This document shows, in pieces, positions 38,701 through 47,049 of a stretch of 64,000 bases of DNA. This DNA is from Silurus meridionalis (Eukaryota; Chordata; Actinopteri; Siluriformes; Siluridae). Each line of letters opens with the position of its first letter. Within the stretch, counting starts at the first letter, position 1. Both the position numbers and the translations under genes were made by a program. The stretch is from positions 18,668,164 through 18,732,163 of the forward strand of contig NC_060906.1 in NCBI RefSeq assembly GCF_014805685.1, written 5' to 3'. The notes beneath the pieces were generated by a model. That model had not been told where the DNA came from. It saw only the letters and a list, made by a program, of their open reading frames with translations, and did not search any database.

Positions 38701-41124
38701 GAAGTTCCTCTCATTGTAATTCAGTGTGCAACTCCTCAAGAAGACCTCTGTGCTCCTAAACTGGTACGCTAATTCAATCTAGAAACATGTATTGTATCTT
38801 TAAAACACCAAATCAAGTGCTATTTGTTTGGGGTTTTTTAGGAGCTTGCGAAATCCACACCAATACCACAACAAAATACAGAGTCCTTAGTACCTGAAGC
38901 TAAAGTTCCTGAATGTGCTGAAATTCCTGCAACACCAGTCATTGTTACAGAATACACACCCGATTCCCAGGTAACAAAATATCCAGTAATCACATTGTTT
39001 TCTTATATCAGAACATCCTGTCATGTTTTAGTTTTTTTTACAGAATATATTTTTCTTTTAAAGCCTTCCATGTAATTCTCTGAATGTTCTCTTTGCAGAT
39101 CCCAGTCACAGAAATCCACACACACAACCCACCTGAGCTTGAAGAGGCTTCTTCTCTGGTTCAGTCTGAAACTGAAGACCTGGATCCCAGCCTGGTTAGT
39201 GAGGAGTCTAGTGGCTACATCTCCACCAGCATCTATACCTCGACTCTATCAGACACTCCAATCTCAAATATAGACATGAATTTAATGCCCACTCCAGAGT
39301 CAGAAGCACAGTATGCTCTTCAATTCAAAATGGAACCAGAGGAAGATGAGAAAGAAGTGCAATCTGAAGCAGGGGAAAAACCTGAACATCTAAGGATTGC
39401 AGACGAAAGCCAAGAAAATGCATTGACTCCAGAGAGTAACAAGAAAACTGAAGAAAATCCATGTACAGAAAATTCTGCTGATGCATCTTCCTCTTTTGCT
39501 GAGAACGTAGTTGAAATGGAGCCCTCTGTTGAACTAAAGGAACCTGTAGCCCAGCCATACAGTCAGCTTACTTCTCAGAAATCCTCACCCCCAGCTCCTG
39601 GTCCTGACGTCCACTCCAAAGAAGCGCAATCCTTATCCCAAACAAGGGCTTCAGACCCACTTAATGTTGCCAAACCCTCCCCAGCACCATCAGTCACACC
39701 GGAAAAAGCTCTTCCTACCCAGCTACTCGCATCAAACCCGTTCAAAATCCAGAAGGTCAAAACTTCAGGCCTGAAATCGTTTAAAGGCATCCTTCAGGAG
39801 GCAGAGGACGAGTTGGATAAAGAAGGAGTGGATCCTCTGGAGAAGCTGGAGATCCTGTCCGACACAGAGGAAGGCCATGAGGAAGGAGCTCTGCCGGACT
39901 GGCTGAAGGAGGATGAATACGTCACTGTGGGTAGCAACAAGAATGGCACAGTGCGTTACATCGGACCAACGGATTTTGCAGATGGGATTTGGGTTGGTGT
40001 GGAGCTCGATGTGCCAGCAGGTACTTATTTTTGTGTTACAAAGTTGTGTTTCTCAAACCAAATCTCCATTTCTCAAAGCGCTGCTGATCAGATTAAAGGT
40101 TAATGGATATATTTGTTATGGGGCAGAGCTAGAAAGATTTGTGTTTGGGGGTGCATGGGTATTATGGGGTGGTAACACTGAAGCGATCATCCTTGCATGG
40201 TTCTTATGGATATAAGGAATGATATACATATTCGGTGTATAGTCTGGGGTGCACGATTTTATATTTTAAATACTGATGCGTGATGGACTTTATCTAAATC
40301 TTAAATCTGGATTAAAAAGATAAGATATGGTATGGTGTATATTTATACAAATGCTTTGATTCGCCAAAAAGAGCTGACTCAGTCATTTGTTTGTGATCAG
40401 GGTAGTTGCATTGAATGTGAATAGAGAGCAGTTCGTGGTTTTTTTTTTTTTTTCGTTCTACGCTTTAATAGAATGACTAGATTTCTTACCATTATTTACA
40501 GTTACATAGTTTTTGTTTGTCAAAACATTGAAGCACCGCTGCTGTAAATCAGTCAAAAAATGGAAACTGATCAAATATATGGATATTTTATACATGAAGA
40601 TACCAGTTCTGTGGTGGCAATGCTTTTTCTTAGGGTGGCAGATGCCACCTCGGTAGATTCGCCACCCGTTCCTAGTACACATTTATGCTAAATGTAGAGA
40701 ATGTGCCAAAAATATGGTCCCTGGTGTGTAAATCTCACTTAAAATATGCCTTTTATATTTTCCACATATTCCAATTAGTAAAAAAAAAAAAACAGCTTTA
40801 TTTTGCGATGAAACTTAAAAATTCTGATAGCTGATGAAATGAAGACCCGACTTCACATTTGTTAACGATTCCTTCTACACTGCAGGCAAGAACGATGGGT
40901 CAGTTGGAGGTCGTCACTACTTCCATTGTAACCCAGGGTACGGGGTTTTGGTGAAGCCAGACCGAGTGGCGCGAGCTTCAGGAACGGCTAAACGACGGCG
41001 GCAGAAACGGAGCTCGATGAACCTGTCTGGGTCGAACCCCAACTTAGCAGCCTTGACCGCTATGGCGAAAGGAGACACGGCAGGAGCTCGCAGAGGGGAG
41101 AACAGGAAGTCCTCGAACATTTGA
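10501..41124 (+). CDS. kif13b: Kinesin-3 family member KIF13B (complete, 40 coding exons)
   Basis: KIF13B (GAKIN) is a plus-end-directed microtubule motor that carries DLG-type MAGUK and PIP3-binding cargo. The reading here is 40 exons joined in phase, 5,685 bases including stop (1,894 residues, against about 1,826 in human by recall). Domain order is kinesin motor (residues about 10-370), neck coil, FHA (about 455-540), KIF1/KIF13 stalk domains (about 640-1290), a Ser/Pro/Glu-rich tail, then CAP-Gly (about 1780-1845). The CAP-Gly domain separates KIF13B from KIF13A. The start at 10501 has G at -3 and +4, and an in-frame TGA lies at 10489. The stop is at 41122-41124. All introns are GT-AG as read, except a GC donor after 34185. 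Exon coordinates are given in the five part entries. Divergent from INTS9 and convergent with HMBOX1. Confidence 0.96.
11700..11830. repeat. Short degenerate tandem repeat in KIF13B intron 2
   Basis: Two imperfect units share GTGAAGGAGGTGTGGCCTCT, at 11723 and 11796, with a CCTCTGACTTTTCAG/CCTCTGATTTGTCGG block before each. It is a common type of short fish repeat. No function is assigned. Confidence 0.5.
12088..12487. mobile_element. Tc1-derived MITE, copy 1
   Basis: Ends are CACTATATTGCCAGAAAG on the left and TTTTGTCCATATAGTGTAG on the right, imperfect inverted repeats of the Tc1-like type. The interior keeps CTTCTGGGAAGATGTTC and GGCCACTCAGAGATC, decayed antisense Tc1 transposase sequence. 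A second copy is at 15570-16066. It lies in KIF13B intron 2 (10945-15419) and has no coding capacity. Confidence 0.7.
14376..14465 (+). repeat. Interspersed repeat family A, fragment
   Basis: This contains TCAAGTTTATTTTAATAGTGC and CATTGTCTCAAAGCAGGTTTACAGA, the conserved start of the family seen at 18553 and 48881. The fragment ends near a poly-C run at 14481. Confidence 0.6.
14560..15135 (-). pseudogene. RTE-type LINE reverse transcriptase fragment
   Basis: The minus-strand frame 14929-15135 encodes [21 protein letters not shown], the C-terminal RT block typical of RTE/Rex-type LINEs (…FSVVLYGCETWT by recall). Adjacent frames (14503-14766) are decayed downstream sequence. It is truncated at both ends and inactive. 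It lies near the 3' end of KIF13B intron 2. Confidence 0.6.
15570..16066. mobile_element. Tc1-derived MITE, copy 2
   Basis: Ends are CTACACTATATGCACAAATG and GTATGTCCATATTGTGCA. Shared interior strings with 12088-12487 include CTCTGGGAAGATGTTC, CAGGCCACTCAAGG and GAACAGGTTTGGGT. It lies in KIF13B intron 3 (15433-16948). The rest of that intron, 16067-16948, shows no recognised feature. Confidence 0.65.
17039..17100. repeat. (CA)n microsatellite, KIF13B intron 4
   Basis: A run of CA with single interruptions, about 30 dinucleotides, starts about 30 bases after the exon 4 donor (17010). The open frames crossing it are artefacts of the repeat. Confidence 0.9.
18553..18805 (+). repeat. Interspersed repeat, family A copy
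   Basis: It begins TTCATTTTTATTTGTATAGCG, then CATTGTCTCAAAACAGC, GTTTGTCCCTGATGAACG and GGAAGAAACCTTGAGAGA, ending near 18805. It is the best-preserved copy of the family found at 360-740 (minus strand) and 48881-49092. It lies in KIF13B intron 6 (18365-19517); the remainder of that intron is AT-rich with nothing recognised. Confidence 0.65.
20687..20823. repeat. (GT)n microsatellite, KIF13B intron 9
   Basis: About 137 bases of (TG)n with several GGGTGTGTG interruptions in the centre. It lies in intron 9 (20033-21081), which is otherwise AT-rich without recognised elements. Confidence 0.95.
21416..21850 (-). pseudogene. LINE (RTE/Rex-type) reverse transcriptase C-terminal fragment
   Basis: The minus-strand frame 21384-21635 encodes [20 protein letters not shown], the C-terminal 'RLRWxGHVxRR' block of RTE-like LINE RTs. 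Plus-strand landmarks are GGGTCGCCACAGCGGATCAT and CACCACATCCATAAACCTCC. It lies in KIF13B intron 10 (21194-22024), is truncated, and is not expected to be active. Confidence 0.65.
22317..24199 (+). CDS. kif13b: KIF13B exons 12-17: neck coil and FHA domain
   Basis: Exons: 22317-22427, 22522-22656, 23233-23363, 23536-23622, 23739-23914, 23995-24199 (residues 392-673). Exon 12 is a charged coil ([15 protein letters not shown]) typical of the kinesin-3 neck. Exons 13-16 hold the forkhead-associated domain: [19 protein letters not shown], then [25 protein letters not shown] and [14 protein letters not shown]. Exon 17 encodes a heptad-rich coil ([18 protein letters not shown]) used for dimer regulation in this family. 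Introns here are short (79-576 bases). The exon 13 acceptor is preceded by a (CT)n tract. Confidence 0.95.
22480..22514. repeat. (CT)n tract serving as polypyrimidine tract of KIF13B exon 13
   Basis: About 17 CT dinucleotides lie directly upstream of TTTCACAG and the exon 13 acceptor (exon starts 22522). The 94-base intron is small, so the repeat is most of the acceptor region. Confidence 0.85.
24479..24550. repeat. Foldback: near-perfect inverted repeat in KIF13B intron 17
   Basis: The left arm (24479-24505, with GAGGGAAATTCACAAAAG) and right arm (24527-24550, with CTTTGTGAATTTCCCTGG) are nearly perfect reverse complements with about 21 bases between. The arm sequence resembles LINE 3' tails (GGGAAATT…ATAAATAAAG), so it may be two head-to-head tail fragments or a small foldback element. 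Confidence 0.7.
24660..25805. mobile_element. Tc1-derived composite repeat, copy 1
   Basis: It starts ACCGATCAAGTATAACATT followed by ATGACCACCTGCC, and ends TTTCTGATTGGTGTA, Tc1-type ends. A second left end (ACACCAATCAGGCAAAACC) occurs at about 25350. Bases 25350-25805 are an internally deleted Tc1 element: antisense strings such as ATCAATGAGCCTCGGCCGCC and TTTGATAGATTCTGAC are transposase remnants. The preceding module, 24704-25349, is shared with the copy at 61955-63163, including a 56-codon stretch with identical translation (24873 and 62173). It lies in KIF13B intron 17 (24200-26142). Confidence 0.8.
26143..33669 (+). CDS. kif13b: KIF13B exons 18-32: stalk with KIF1/KIF13 conserved domains
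   Basis: Exons: 26143-26305, 26510-26653, 27205-27354, 27946-28050, 28373-28549, 29374-29531, 29780-29912, 29995-30117, 30209-30238, 30953-31052, 31539-31665, 31760-31815, 32043-32161, 32474-32650, 33577-33669 (residues 674-1291). Recognised blocks: [110 protein letters not shown] and [15 protein letters not shown]. These match the KIF13B stalk, including the MAGUK-binding part described for the human protein. Exon 26 is a 30-base exon. Several splice sites here are embedded in microsatellites (see findings). Confidence 0.93.
26318..26382. repeat. (GT)n microsatellite after KIF13B exon 18
   Basis: About 32 GT dinucleotides begin 12 bases after the exon 18 donor (26306). The intron is only 204 bases long, and this tract and the next make up more than half of it. 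Confidence 0.95.
26459..26506. repeat. (GT)n microsatellite forming the acceptor tract of KIF13B exon 19
   Basis: About 24 TG dinucleotides run directly into GTGCAG, the acceptor of exon 19 (starting 26510). There is no normal pyrimidine-rich tract: alternating TG stands in its place. Confidence 0.95.
26862..26913. repeat. (ATCAT/ATATC)n pentanucleotide repeat
   Basis: Repeats of CATAT and ATCATATC lie in KIF13B intron 19 (26654-27204). A short (CA)n also lies at 26687-26709. Nothing else is recognised in that intron. Confidence 0.8.
28637..28669. repeat. (GT)n microsatellite, KIF13B intron 22
   Basis: About 16 GT dinucleotides in intron 22 (28550-29373). The rest of the intron shows no recognised element. 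Confidence 0.9.
29534..29577. repeat. (TTA)n microsatellite adjoining the KIF13B exon 23 donor
   Basis: About 14 TTA units start two bases after the donor GT (29532-29533), so the donor reads GTATTTTATTATT. Intron 23 (29532-29779) is otherwise AT-rich. Confidence 0.9.
32654..32720. repeat. (CA)n microsatellite adjoining the KIF13B exon 31 donor
   Basis: About 33 CA dinucleotides begin four bases after the donor GT (32651-32652) of exon 31. Intron 31 (32651-33576) has no other recognised feature. Confidence 0.95.
33783..33912. repeat. 21-bp minisatellite grading into (CTAT)n
   Basis: About five units combine CTGATGAATCTATCTATAGAT in tandem, followed by CTATCTATCTAT. It lies in KIF13B intron 32 (33670-34035). 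The repetitive peptide frames across it (SIDLMNL repeats) are artefacts. Confidence 0.9.
34036..38970 (+). CDS. kif13b: KIF13B exons 33-38: post-stalk and proline/serine-rich linker
   Basis: Exons: 34036-34185, 34493-34570, 37703-37796, 38153-38289, 38701-38763, 38842-38970 (residues 1292-1508). Blocks: [38 protein letters not shown] followed by LSSPNV (the conserved Ser-rich 14-3-3-type site region), [10 protein letters not shown], and [20 protein letters not shown]. The exon 33 donor reads CAG then GCATGG, so this intron would be GC-AG. Exons 37 and 38 are less conserved and were placed by phase and splice sites. Between exons 34 and 35 I could not find the SRQDL-type segment that human KIF13B has. 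Confidence 0.85.
34723..35376 (+). mobile_element. hAT-type remnant with BED zinc finger and flanking inverted repeats
   Basis: The plus-strand frame 34915-35100 encodes [13 protein letters not shown] and [13 protein letters not shown], a CxxC…HxxxxH BED-type zinc finger of ZBED/hAT transposases. A following frame reads [20 protein letters not shown], also typical of hAT N-termini. A 3' end-like TTAATTGCCCACCCCTG lies at 35286-35302. Bases 34748-34788 (CTTCGCTTGAGTTCAATACGG) and 35337-35376 (CCGTATTGAACTCAAGCGAAG) are long inverted repeats. The catalytic DDE region is absent, so it is non-autonomous. It lies in KIF13B intron 34 (34571-37702). Exact limits are uncertain. Confidence 0.65.
36128..37535 (+). 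pseudogene. Degenerate Tc1-like transposon, interrupted by a hAT MITE
   Basis: Plus-strand sequence before and after the inserted MITE joins into a Tc1 transposase remnant: the block before it ends NIIPKVK and the block after it resumes with the HGGG motif (bases CACGGTGGTGG at 37141). Downstream are CTGAAGATGGCAGTTCAAAG and CTATCAGAGAAAATGGGAAA, then a tail with GATTTCAGTTTTGATTTTGA and GTGTGTAGATT. Many stops are present. No working copy is implied. It lies in KIF13B intron 34. Confidence 0.7.
36464..37133. mobile_element. hAT MITE (670 bp) with 8-bp target duplication
   Basis: The left end is CAGAGATGGCAAACGTAC and the right end is GTACTTTATTACTTCTTATCTCTG in essence (imperfect inverted repeats). 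Flanking 8-mers AAGTAAAG (36456-36463) and GAGTAAAG (37134-37141) match at 7 of 8 positions. Subterminal TTTACTTAAGTAGAAAT and ATCTACTTAAGTACAG are also inverted. It has no transposase and is inserted in the Tc1 remnant above. Confidence 0.85.
38390..38540 (+). repeat. Possible family A repeat, degenerate
   Basis: It begins with CAATACATTTTTATTTGTATAGC and contains AGAAGCAGCTTTAGAGA and a TTTATCCCTAATGAGAGGC string. It resembles the 18553 family in order but is much decayed. It lies in KIF13B intron 36 (38290-38700). Confidence 0.4.
39099..41124 (+). CDS. kif13b: KIF13B exons 39-40: acidic tail and CAP-Gly domain
   Basis: Exons: 39099-40020 (922 bases, the largest) and 40886-41124. Exon 39 carries a Glu/Ser/Pro-rich tail with [16 protein letters not shown], a KIF13 landmark, and ends in the first half of a CAP-Gly domain ([20 protein letters not shown]). 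Exon 40 completes it ([20 protein letters not shown]) and encodes a basic C-terminus ending RKSSNI before TGA at 41122. CAP-Gly domains bind EEY/F tails of tubulin and CLIP-type partners. The in-frame ATG at 39084 lies in intron sequence before the CAG acceptor and is not a start. Confidence 0.95.
40455..40503. repeat. Short dispersed duplicate (pair with 43024-43073)
   Basis: TTCTACGCTTTAATAGAATG and TTTCTTACCATTATTTACAG recur at 43024-43073 as CTACGCTTTAATAGAGAG and TTTCTTGCCATTATTTACAG. This marks an unnamed interspersed repeat whose two copies lie in KIF13B intron 39 and in the 3' intergenic region. Confidence 0.55.
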
Positions 41125-42100
41125 AACGCTGCGTCCAAGACGACCTGACAATTCAGAAATGAGCATTACGGTCACTGACTAAAGCCTTCACCATCAGTTC
41201 ATCTTTCTACTAAAACACAAAGACAACAAAAGCACCAATCTGCCCTGGAACACGTAGAATCCCTCAAAAATCACAATCCTGTGCTAAATATACCAACTCC
41301 TGTCCCTTTCTGTAGAGAGGACCAATATTTCTGCCAAGGAACAAATTTCTGAAAGGTTTACATCATTTCTATCTTCTAATAGCCTTCATTAGTATTGTTT
41401 GAGACGAAACAAAAACCTTTATTTTCCCTTCATGAGCATACAGAGTTCCTTTGCACTTCCAAGAATGTATGGAAGAAAAAAAACAGTAAATCGTGACACT
41501 TTCTCCATGGCCAAGAATTCCTTAGCGAACTGAGCCTCTTGCTCTCAACCCAGTGCATACAGCCTTTTAATGCTTGAACAACAAAGACGCTCTTTTCATC
41601 CGTTTTTCTTCTCACTTCCTGTTTAGTTCCGACCAATCCTTTGCCCTTGTTCAAATATTCCACTGTTCCAGTGGTACAGATCAAACTTCAGCCGTCTGTC
41701 TCGTTCCATACAAACAGGTCTGTGTAGGATATTTTAGAATCAGATGTTTTATTTACAGTAAGTGCCTTAAAATCATCACTTAATTGTAGGGGGAAAAAAA
41801 CGATGTGATATTTAGTCAGAACGACTGCTTCTGGCAGCAGTGAGTGAGAATTTGAACGGTTAATATGGTGCATGTGTCTAGAAAGAGAAACAGACTGTAG
41901 AATTTAGATTTTAAATGTTTTAATGATTATAAATAGGATTGTAAAAGGTGGAAGGGTGTAACTGCTGCTTTATGGAAATTCATCTTGGGGGAGGAGGCGT
42001 GCGCTTACATATCGGTGTTTTATCATCATGTTTAAAGTATTATGTTACATAAGAGCACACACTGTTGTGTTAGTGTTACCTGATTAAACCAAATTTCTTT
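41125..42100 (+). other. kif13b: KIF13B 3' untranslated region (provisional)
   Basis: Non-coding sequence follows the KIF13B stop at 41124. An ATTAAA at 42083-42088 is a reasonable poly(A) signal, and the sequence becomes repeat-rich from 42240. No transcript evidence is available, so the end is inference. Confidence 0.4.
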
Positions 42101-42311
42101 GCTTCATGAAAAGAGCTCTGATGCTTTTCCATTACAGCTGTAGGTCTTCATTAGTAGTCTGTGATGTGGTGTAATTACTGAGGGCAATAACTGTTCAAAT
42201 CAACTTCACACACATCCAACTTAATCAATTGCTTTGGTTTTTTTGTTTTAAACAGTGCACATTGTCTCAAAGCAGCTCTACAGAAATAAATCGATTACGC
42301 AATATAAAATA

Positions 42312-42592
42312 CAGTGGAACCTCGATACTCGTGATCGCGAAAGGTCGGAGTAACATTTCAAAACAGCGTTTGTACTAATAAATAACATACAAATGTTTGG
42401 AAAACTATTATTATTGTTTTCATTGAAAGTAGTAAATAAAACGTTTGACAAGTAATTCAGTTTTTGTTGAGTTTACACTACATGTATAATTCCCCTTGAA
42501 AAAGGAACCATAGTCAAAACCTTGGCTTTTTTTTTTTTTTACTCGCGAGGGGTCATAGAATGAAACCCCCCGCGAGTATCGAGGTTGCACTG
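42312..42592. mobile_element. Tigger/pogo-like MITE (281 bp)
   Basis: The left end CAGTGGAACCTCGATACTCG follows a TA. The right end is CGCGAGTATCGAGGTTGCACTG. These inverted ends (CAGTGgAACCTCGatA) are typical of TcMar-Tigger/pogo elements. There is no transposase. It lies between KIF13B and HMBOX1. Confidence 0.8.
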
Positions 42593-43194
42593 TGTACATT
42601 TTTATTTCATAAATTGTCATGATGATCAAACTATAACGATCGGACGTTTGGCGTCACCCAGATGAGGATCGTTCCAGTTTAATCATTGTTGAGGTTCTCA
42701 ACTGCTCACTAATAGACACTTTGCTGCGGTTGCCACGAAAGCTTTTGCATTGGTTTATAATAAAGCTGGAACGTGATATACTAAAATTAAACATTCAACT
42801 CTTTTTTTTTTTTTTAATAAAGCGCTTTGATGGCACTGCTGAGTATTTAGTATTTTCAGTTTCTATGGTAACGAGTTTACCCGAGATTTGTATAAAGGAC
42901 GTTCTGCTAAAATGGATTTCCGCATGCGCGCCGAGATTCTTCACAGAAAATGCTTTGAAAGTTTCGGAAGGAGTCTCCAATGAGTGTTTGATTCACAAAA
43001 ACGAAGCAGTTCATAAGATGTTTGTTCTGACTACGCTTTAATAGAGAGAGATTTCTTGCCATTATTTACAGGCTCTTTTTTTTTTTTAAGTCATTACATT
43101 TAAGTGCCACCACAGTTTTCTGTGAAGAATCCGAGTTTTGCAGAGTCTCCACCCGCCCGCCCCCCTCCCTCTGACCTTCAACTGACCCGTTTGA

Positions 43195-43292
43195 GGCAGT
43201 TAAACAAGGCCCAGTTAAGGTGGTCCTGAGATTTGAACTTGCGACCTTCCGATCAGACGTCCAGCATCTTAACCACAGAGTTACCAATTCCC
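43195..43292 (-). mobile_element. SINE tRNA-like head fragment
   Basis: On the plus strand the sequence reads GTGGTCCTGAGATTTGAACT, GACCTTCCGATCAGACGTCC and TTAACCACAGAGTTACCA. Its minus-strand reading is an A-box then B-box tRNA-like head as in 2979-3157. The tail is absent. Confidence 0.6.
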
Positions 43293-45769
43293 CAAGAAAC
43301 CGCAGAAAGTTGTCCAGACAAAATATTGGGGGTTTTTAACATTTAACAGCAACTCTTTTTTTTGTATTTCTATAAAACGGAGCTTCCAAATGGCACAAGA
43401 GATTGAATAGACTTGGCCCAGTATTTCTCTCAAACACACGCATACTAGACCTCAGAGTTTATGTACAGAGAAGAAGAGAGTAATAGTTACTGCTCACCCT
43501 TAAAGTGCAGTCAGCGGCATCCTCCCACTCTGCTCATATGTCCAGTGCTGGTGGCGGTGGTCATGTGGTGGTCATGTGATAGACCAAGCTAGTGGCTATG
43601 AATTTGTAATGCTTTCTCTCAAACAATTTTACAACATATAGGTCTGGTTTTGCCTGCTTTCCACTGCACACTAGGAGCAATTATTAGAGCAGCCAGAGCT
43701 ATAGGATAAACAGAATTGCATTAATACCTATTACAAGATTGTCACCTGTTGAATACGGATTGAATGTTGTGTTAAAATCTACAAATGGAACACCTACAGT
43801 GCATGTAGAACAGTTAAATCTATAACTCTACAGTTTGCTGGTTGAGGAAGTAAATATCACCAGGGCTCGAAAAAATTAATTTATTATTTTTACTAACCGA
43901 AGACAATTCATGTTCAATTCACACCTACAGGGTGTGGGTTTCCCCCCCCCCCAAGTCTGAATTGTTCTTTGCTGTTATAGGAACCTTCCCAATGCTTCCT
44001 AAACCCTTGAGTGCACACAAAATAATGAACAGTAGATGAATAAAAAATAATAAATAAATACCCAAGTCAGTAAAACAGCAGAGATTGTGTTCATCAATAT
44101 ACCTTTATTCTCTAGTTGATACAATACTAAAATAAACACAAGTTTTAAAAAAAGTCATCTTAAACAAAGAAACTGTACAAAAAACGCTAATATATACTAC
44201 AGTTTAATTACAGAACAGTCTACTGTCCAAAAAAGGCACTAAAGTCTTAAATGGGACAGAATGATTGAGATACGACTTCAAAATCAACACATTTATTTTC
44301 TTGAACAGTGTATTTTATAGATTTATTATAGTGTATTCTTTACGATCCGTCGTTATTGAAATGGCGATATAAACTATACGGAGAGGAGATGTTCATGGAC
44401 AGATGAATATGAACCCTGAAGACTGGAATACAAAGCACCCCCTTTTAATGATTTGAATTATCGAGTGTTCGAACTTACAGACTCGGTTTGGTTACATATT
44501 GAAATATATAATACTAGTACATGTTACAGCTGAGAACTACGACTTCTGTTACATATGGCTTATAAAGCCCAGTCAATGTGATATTACAGTTTGGCACAGT
44601 GTGTGTGTGAGTAAAATTGTAACATCACAAGTACTAAAGCTGTTTTTCCCCCCACACAGAAACACTGAGTGTGTGAGTTACACTGCAGTAAGGAGTATAA
44701 AAGGTTTCAGTTACTCAGAGCAGACGTCACAAAGCGTCCAAAACAAGGTCAGTTTCATCAGCAAATCCTGTTGTGCTCTAGCAAATATTGGTGAAGTACC
44801 TATTAAAGAGTTGAAACTTTGCAGTGCAGCTAAAAAGAAAAGAAATTAATTTACTTATTAAAAAATAACCCTTCAGCTAGCTAGATAACCACCAGAAAGC
44901 TAGCTAGCTCTAATATATATATATATTTTTTTAAACTCAATGCTAAGTTGCTAGCCCTTAAACAGAAATACTTGCTAATGTGAAGAGTATCTTGCTAGCT
45001 AGAAACAAATGCCAAGCACCGTTTTTAGAATCTGATGGCATTAAAAACATTAGTATCAACCTAACCAGCGAGCAGAACTGCAGTCTTGCCAATTGAAATA
45101 AATGAATATTTGAATAAAAAGTATATTCGCAGAGTCACATGCTCAAGCACATGGTTCAGTAAGGAGGGATCAGTGACGCTAGCTAGGATTTCTGGAGAAC
45201 TAGTTTCGAATGAAGACTTGATGATGGTCTGCTTCTGGGAGAACTTTTCAGTAACTGAAAACGCTCGTCGAAACAGGCTATACGCTAATAACCAGAAGGT
45301 TGCGAGAGCTCATTCTCCCACCCCAGACCAAAGAATCGTCGGCTCAGTCGACAGGACGGGAAAATAAATCCTTTTTCCCCCCTTAGCGTCATCTTCAAGT
45401 AACACTGCTACCGCTTTCGGTTAGGGGGTGCTCTGTTTTCGGTTTCAAAATATGCTTGAAAATATCTGACACAGAGAGACTGCTCTTTAAAAAAAAACTA
45501 AATTTAAAATAATATATATATATATAAAAAAAAAAAAAGATATACGACAAAAAGAACCCTTGATTAGATAATTCTGCATTTCATAAATATCACTCGTTTT
45601 TTTTTTTGTTGTTTTTTTTTTACACTGGGAAACAGTAAGAACAAAATTATAAAATCATATTGAATATAACGTTTATATATTTTATTTTTCAATTATTATT
45701 ATTATTATTGTTGAGTAAAATAGCTACATATTGGAAAGTGTACCGAGCCTGCGTTGTTTAACAGCAGAC

Positions 45770-46361
45770 TAGGCATGTGCCGATACTTTCGCGCGTGATC
45801 GCCTGCTAGCGGTGGACCGATCCGATACCGAGTATCAGTATTGATTTCAACACTGCCCTGAAACACTGGATCGGAACTGGTAAATGTGAATACGGGACAG
45901 AAACGACAACGTGAGTGTGTTGTGTTTTTTATGCACACGGACGTCGTGACTATTTGAAGTTGTGCGAAATGAAGTTTGGAGAGTGGCGTGGTCATTGTGA
46001 GGAGGTTAGGATCAGGCAACGATTTCAGCTCCTGAAGACGAGATCCATGATCCTCTAAACCCCTCACCCCTTCCACAAGTCTCATAATAAACTTCACTTG
46101 GGCTACTACAGTAATGAGATGGTGGAGGGGATGTTAAAGTGGGGATGAGTATAGAAACAGGATGAGAACTCCTGGCCCATGAAACAAAATTGTGGGATTT
46201 CCTTCAGCAAGCAGGAAAAACGCATTTGAAGAAGACTACTGTTTTAAAGGAAGAAAAACAAAAACAAACCCATGTCAGCAATGAAACCCAGTTGTTCTAT
46301 GAAAACATGGAGATTAAGAGTTTGATCCAGCCGTCTTAAGCCGATTATCGGCACATGCCTA
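45770..46361. mobile_element. hAT MITE (592 bp) with 8-bp target duplication
   Basis: The ends TAGGCATGTGCCGATA (45770) and TATCGGCACATGCCTA (ending 46361) are perfect 16-base inverted repeats. Flanks CAGCAGAC (45762-45769) and CAGCAGAA (46362-46369) match at 7 of 8 positions. The minus-strand frame 45705-46097 crosses it, but I recognise no transposase domain. It lies within the putative HMBOX1 3' region. Confidence 0.88.
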
Positions 46362-47028
46362 CAGCAGAAGTCCTGAAGTGGCAGAACAGAAACATATTAG
46401 CTTTTCTGTACACTGCGAAACAGTTACGAAAAAAAAAAAGAAAATCATACAGCATCAAGAAATGATGATGCACTGGCCAGACTATGAGGTTTAGGGTTAA
46501 GATAAGAGCACTCAGTCTTCTCTCTCTCTCTCTCTCTTTCTCTACTGCGGTCATTGCACGAGAACTTACAAGTGTTTAGGCCATGATTGAGATTTAGCTT
46601 ATTACTCAGTAATCATATGAACATAGAAAAAGAAAATAAATACTTAAAAAAAACAAAAAAAACAAAACAGAAGTCAAGAAAGGATTTACTCCAATCCACT
46701 TTGGGTGAAGCTCGACAATAAAAATTAGAAACACCATCACTGGATCTTCTGGACTGGAGGGTTCTACCCCTGTGGGTGCTAGTTTGAGGAACACCTTTAA
46801 TTCAGTAGCTAATAAACAAGTCATGTACATGATGCATGGCTACCATTTCCAAAGCCCCTAAAGTTCCCTAACCTGCCAGTTCCACGGATATGCGTAATAG
46901 AACAGTAAATTCTGTATCTGTAACAAAAATAACAGTCTAGGGTACTACAAAAAAGTTCGAGGAACGCGCTCTGTAATGGGAAATCTTCTGCTGCGAGGTT
47001 ATTTGAAGGGGTTCCAGTAACCAACACC

Positions 47029-47049
47029 TTATAGTCCAGAAAATACAGT
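47029..47049. repeat. Transposon end fragment
   Basis: TTATAGTCCAGAAAATACAG matches the right end of the element at 52178-52944 (TTATAGTCCGAAAAATACGG). A second TTTATAGTCCAG lies at 47083. It is a relic end with no body recognised. Confidence 0.45.

Noticed and set aside
39084..40103. 339-codon open frame as an independent gene starting at 39084
   Set aside because: Bases 39084-39098 include the intron acceptor CTTTGCAG; the frame is KIF13B exon 39 and runs past its donor at 40021.
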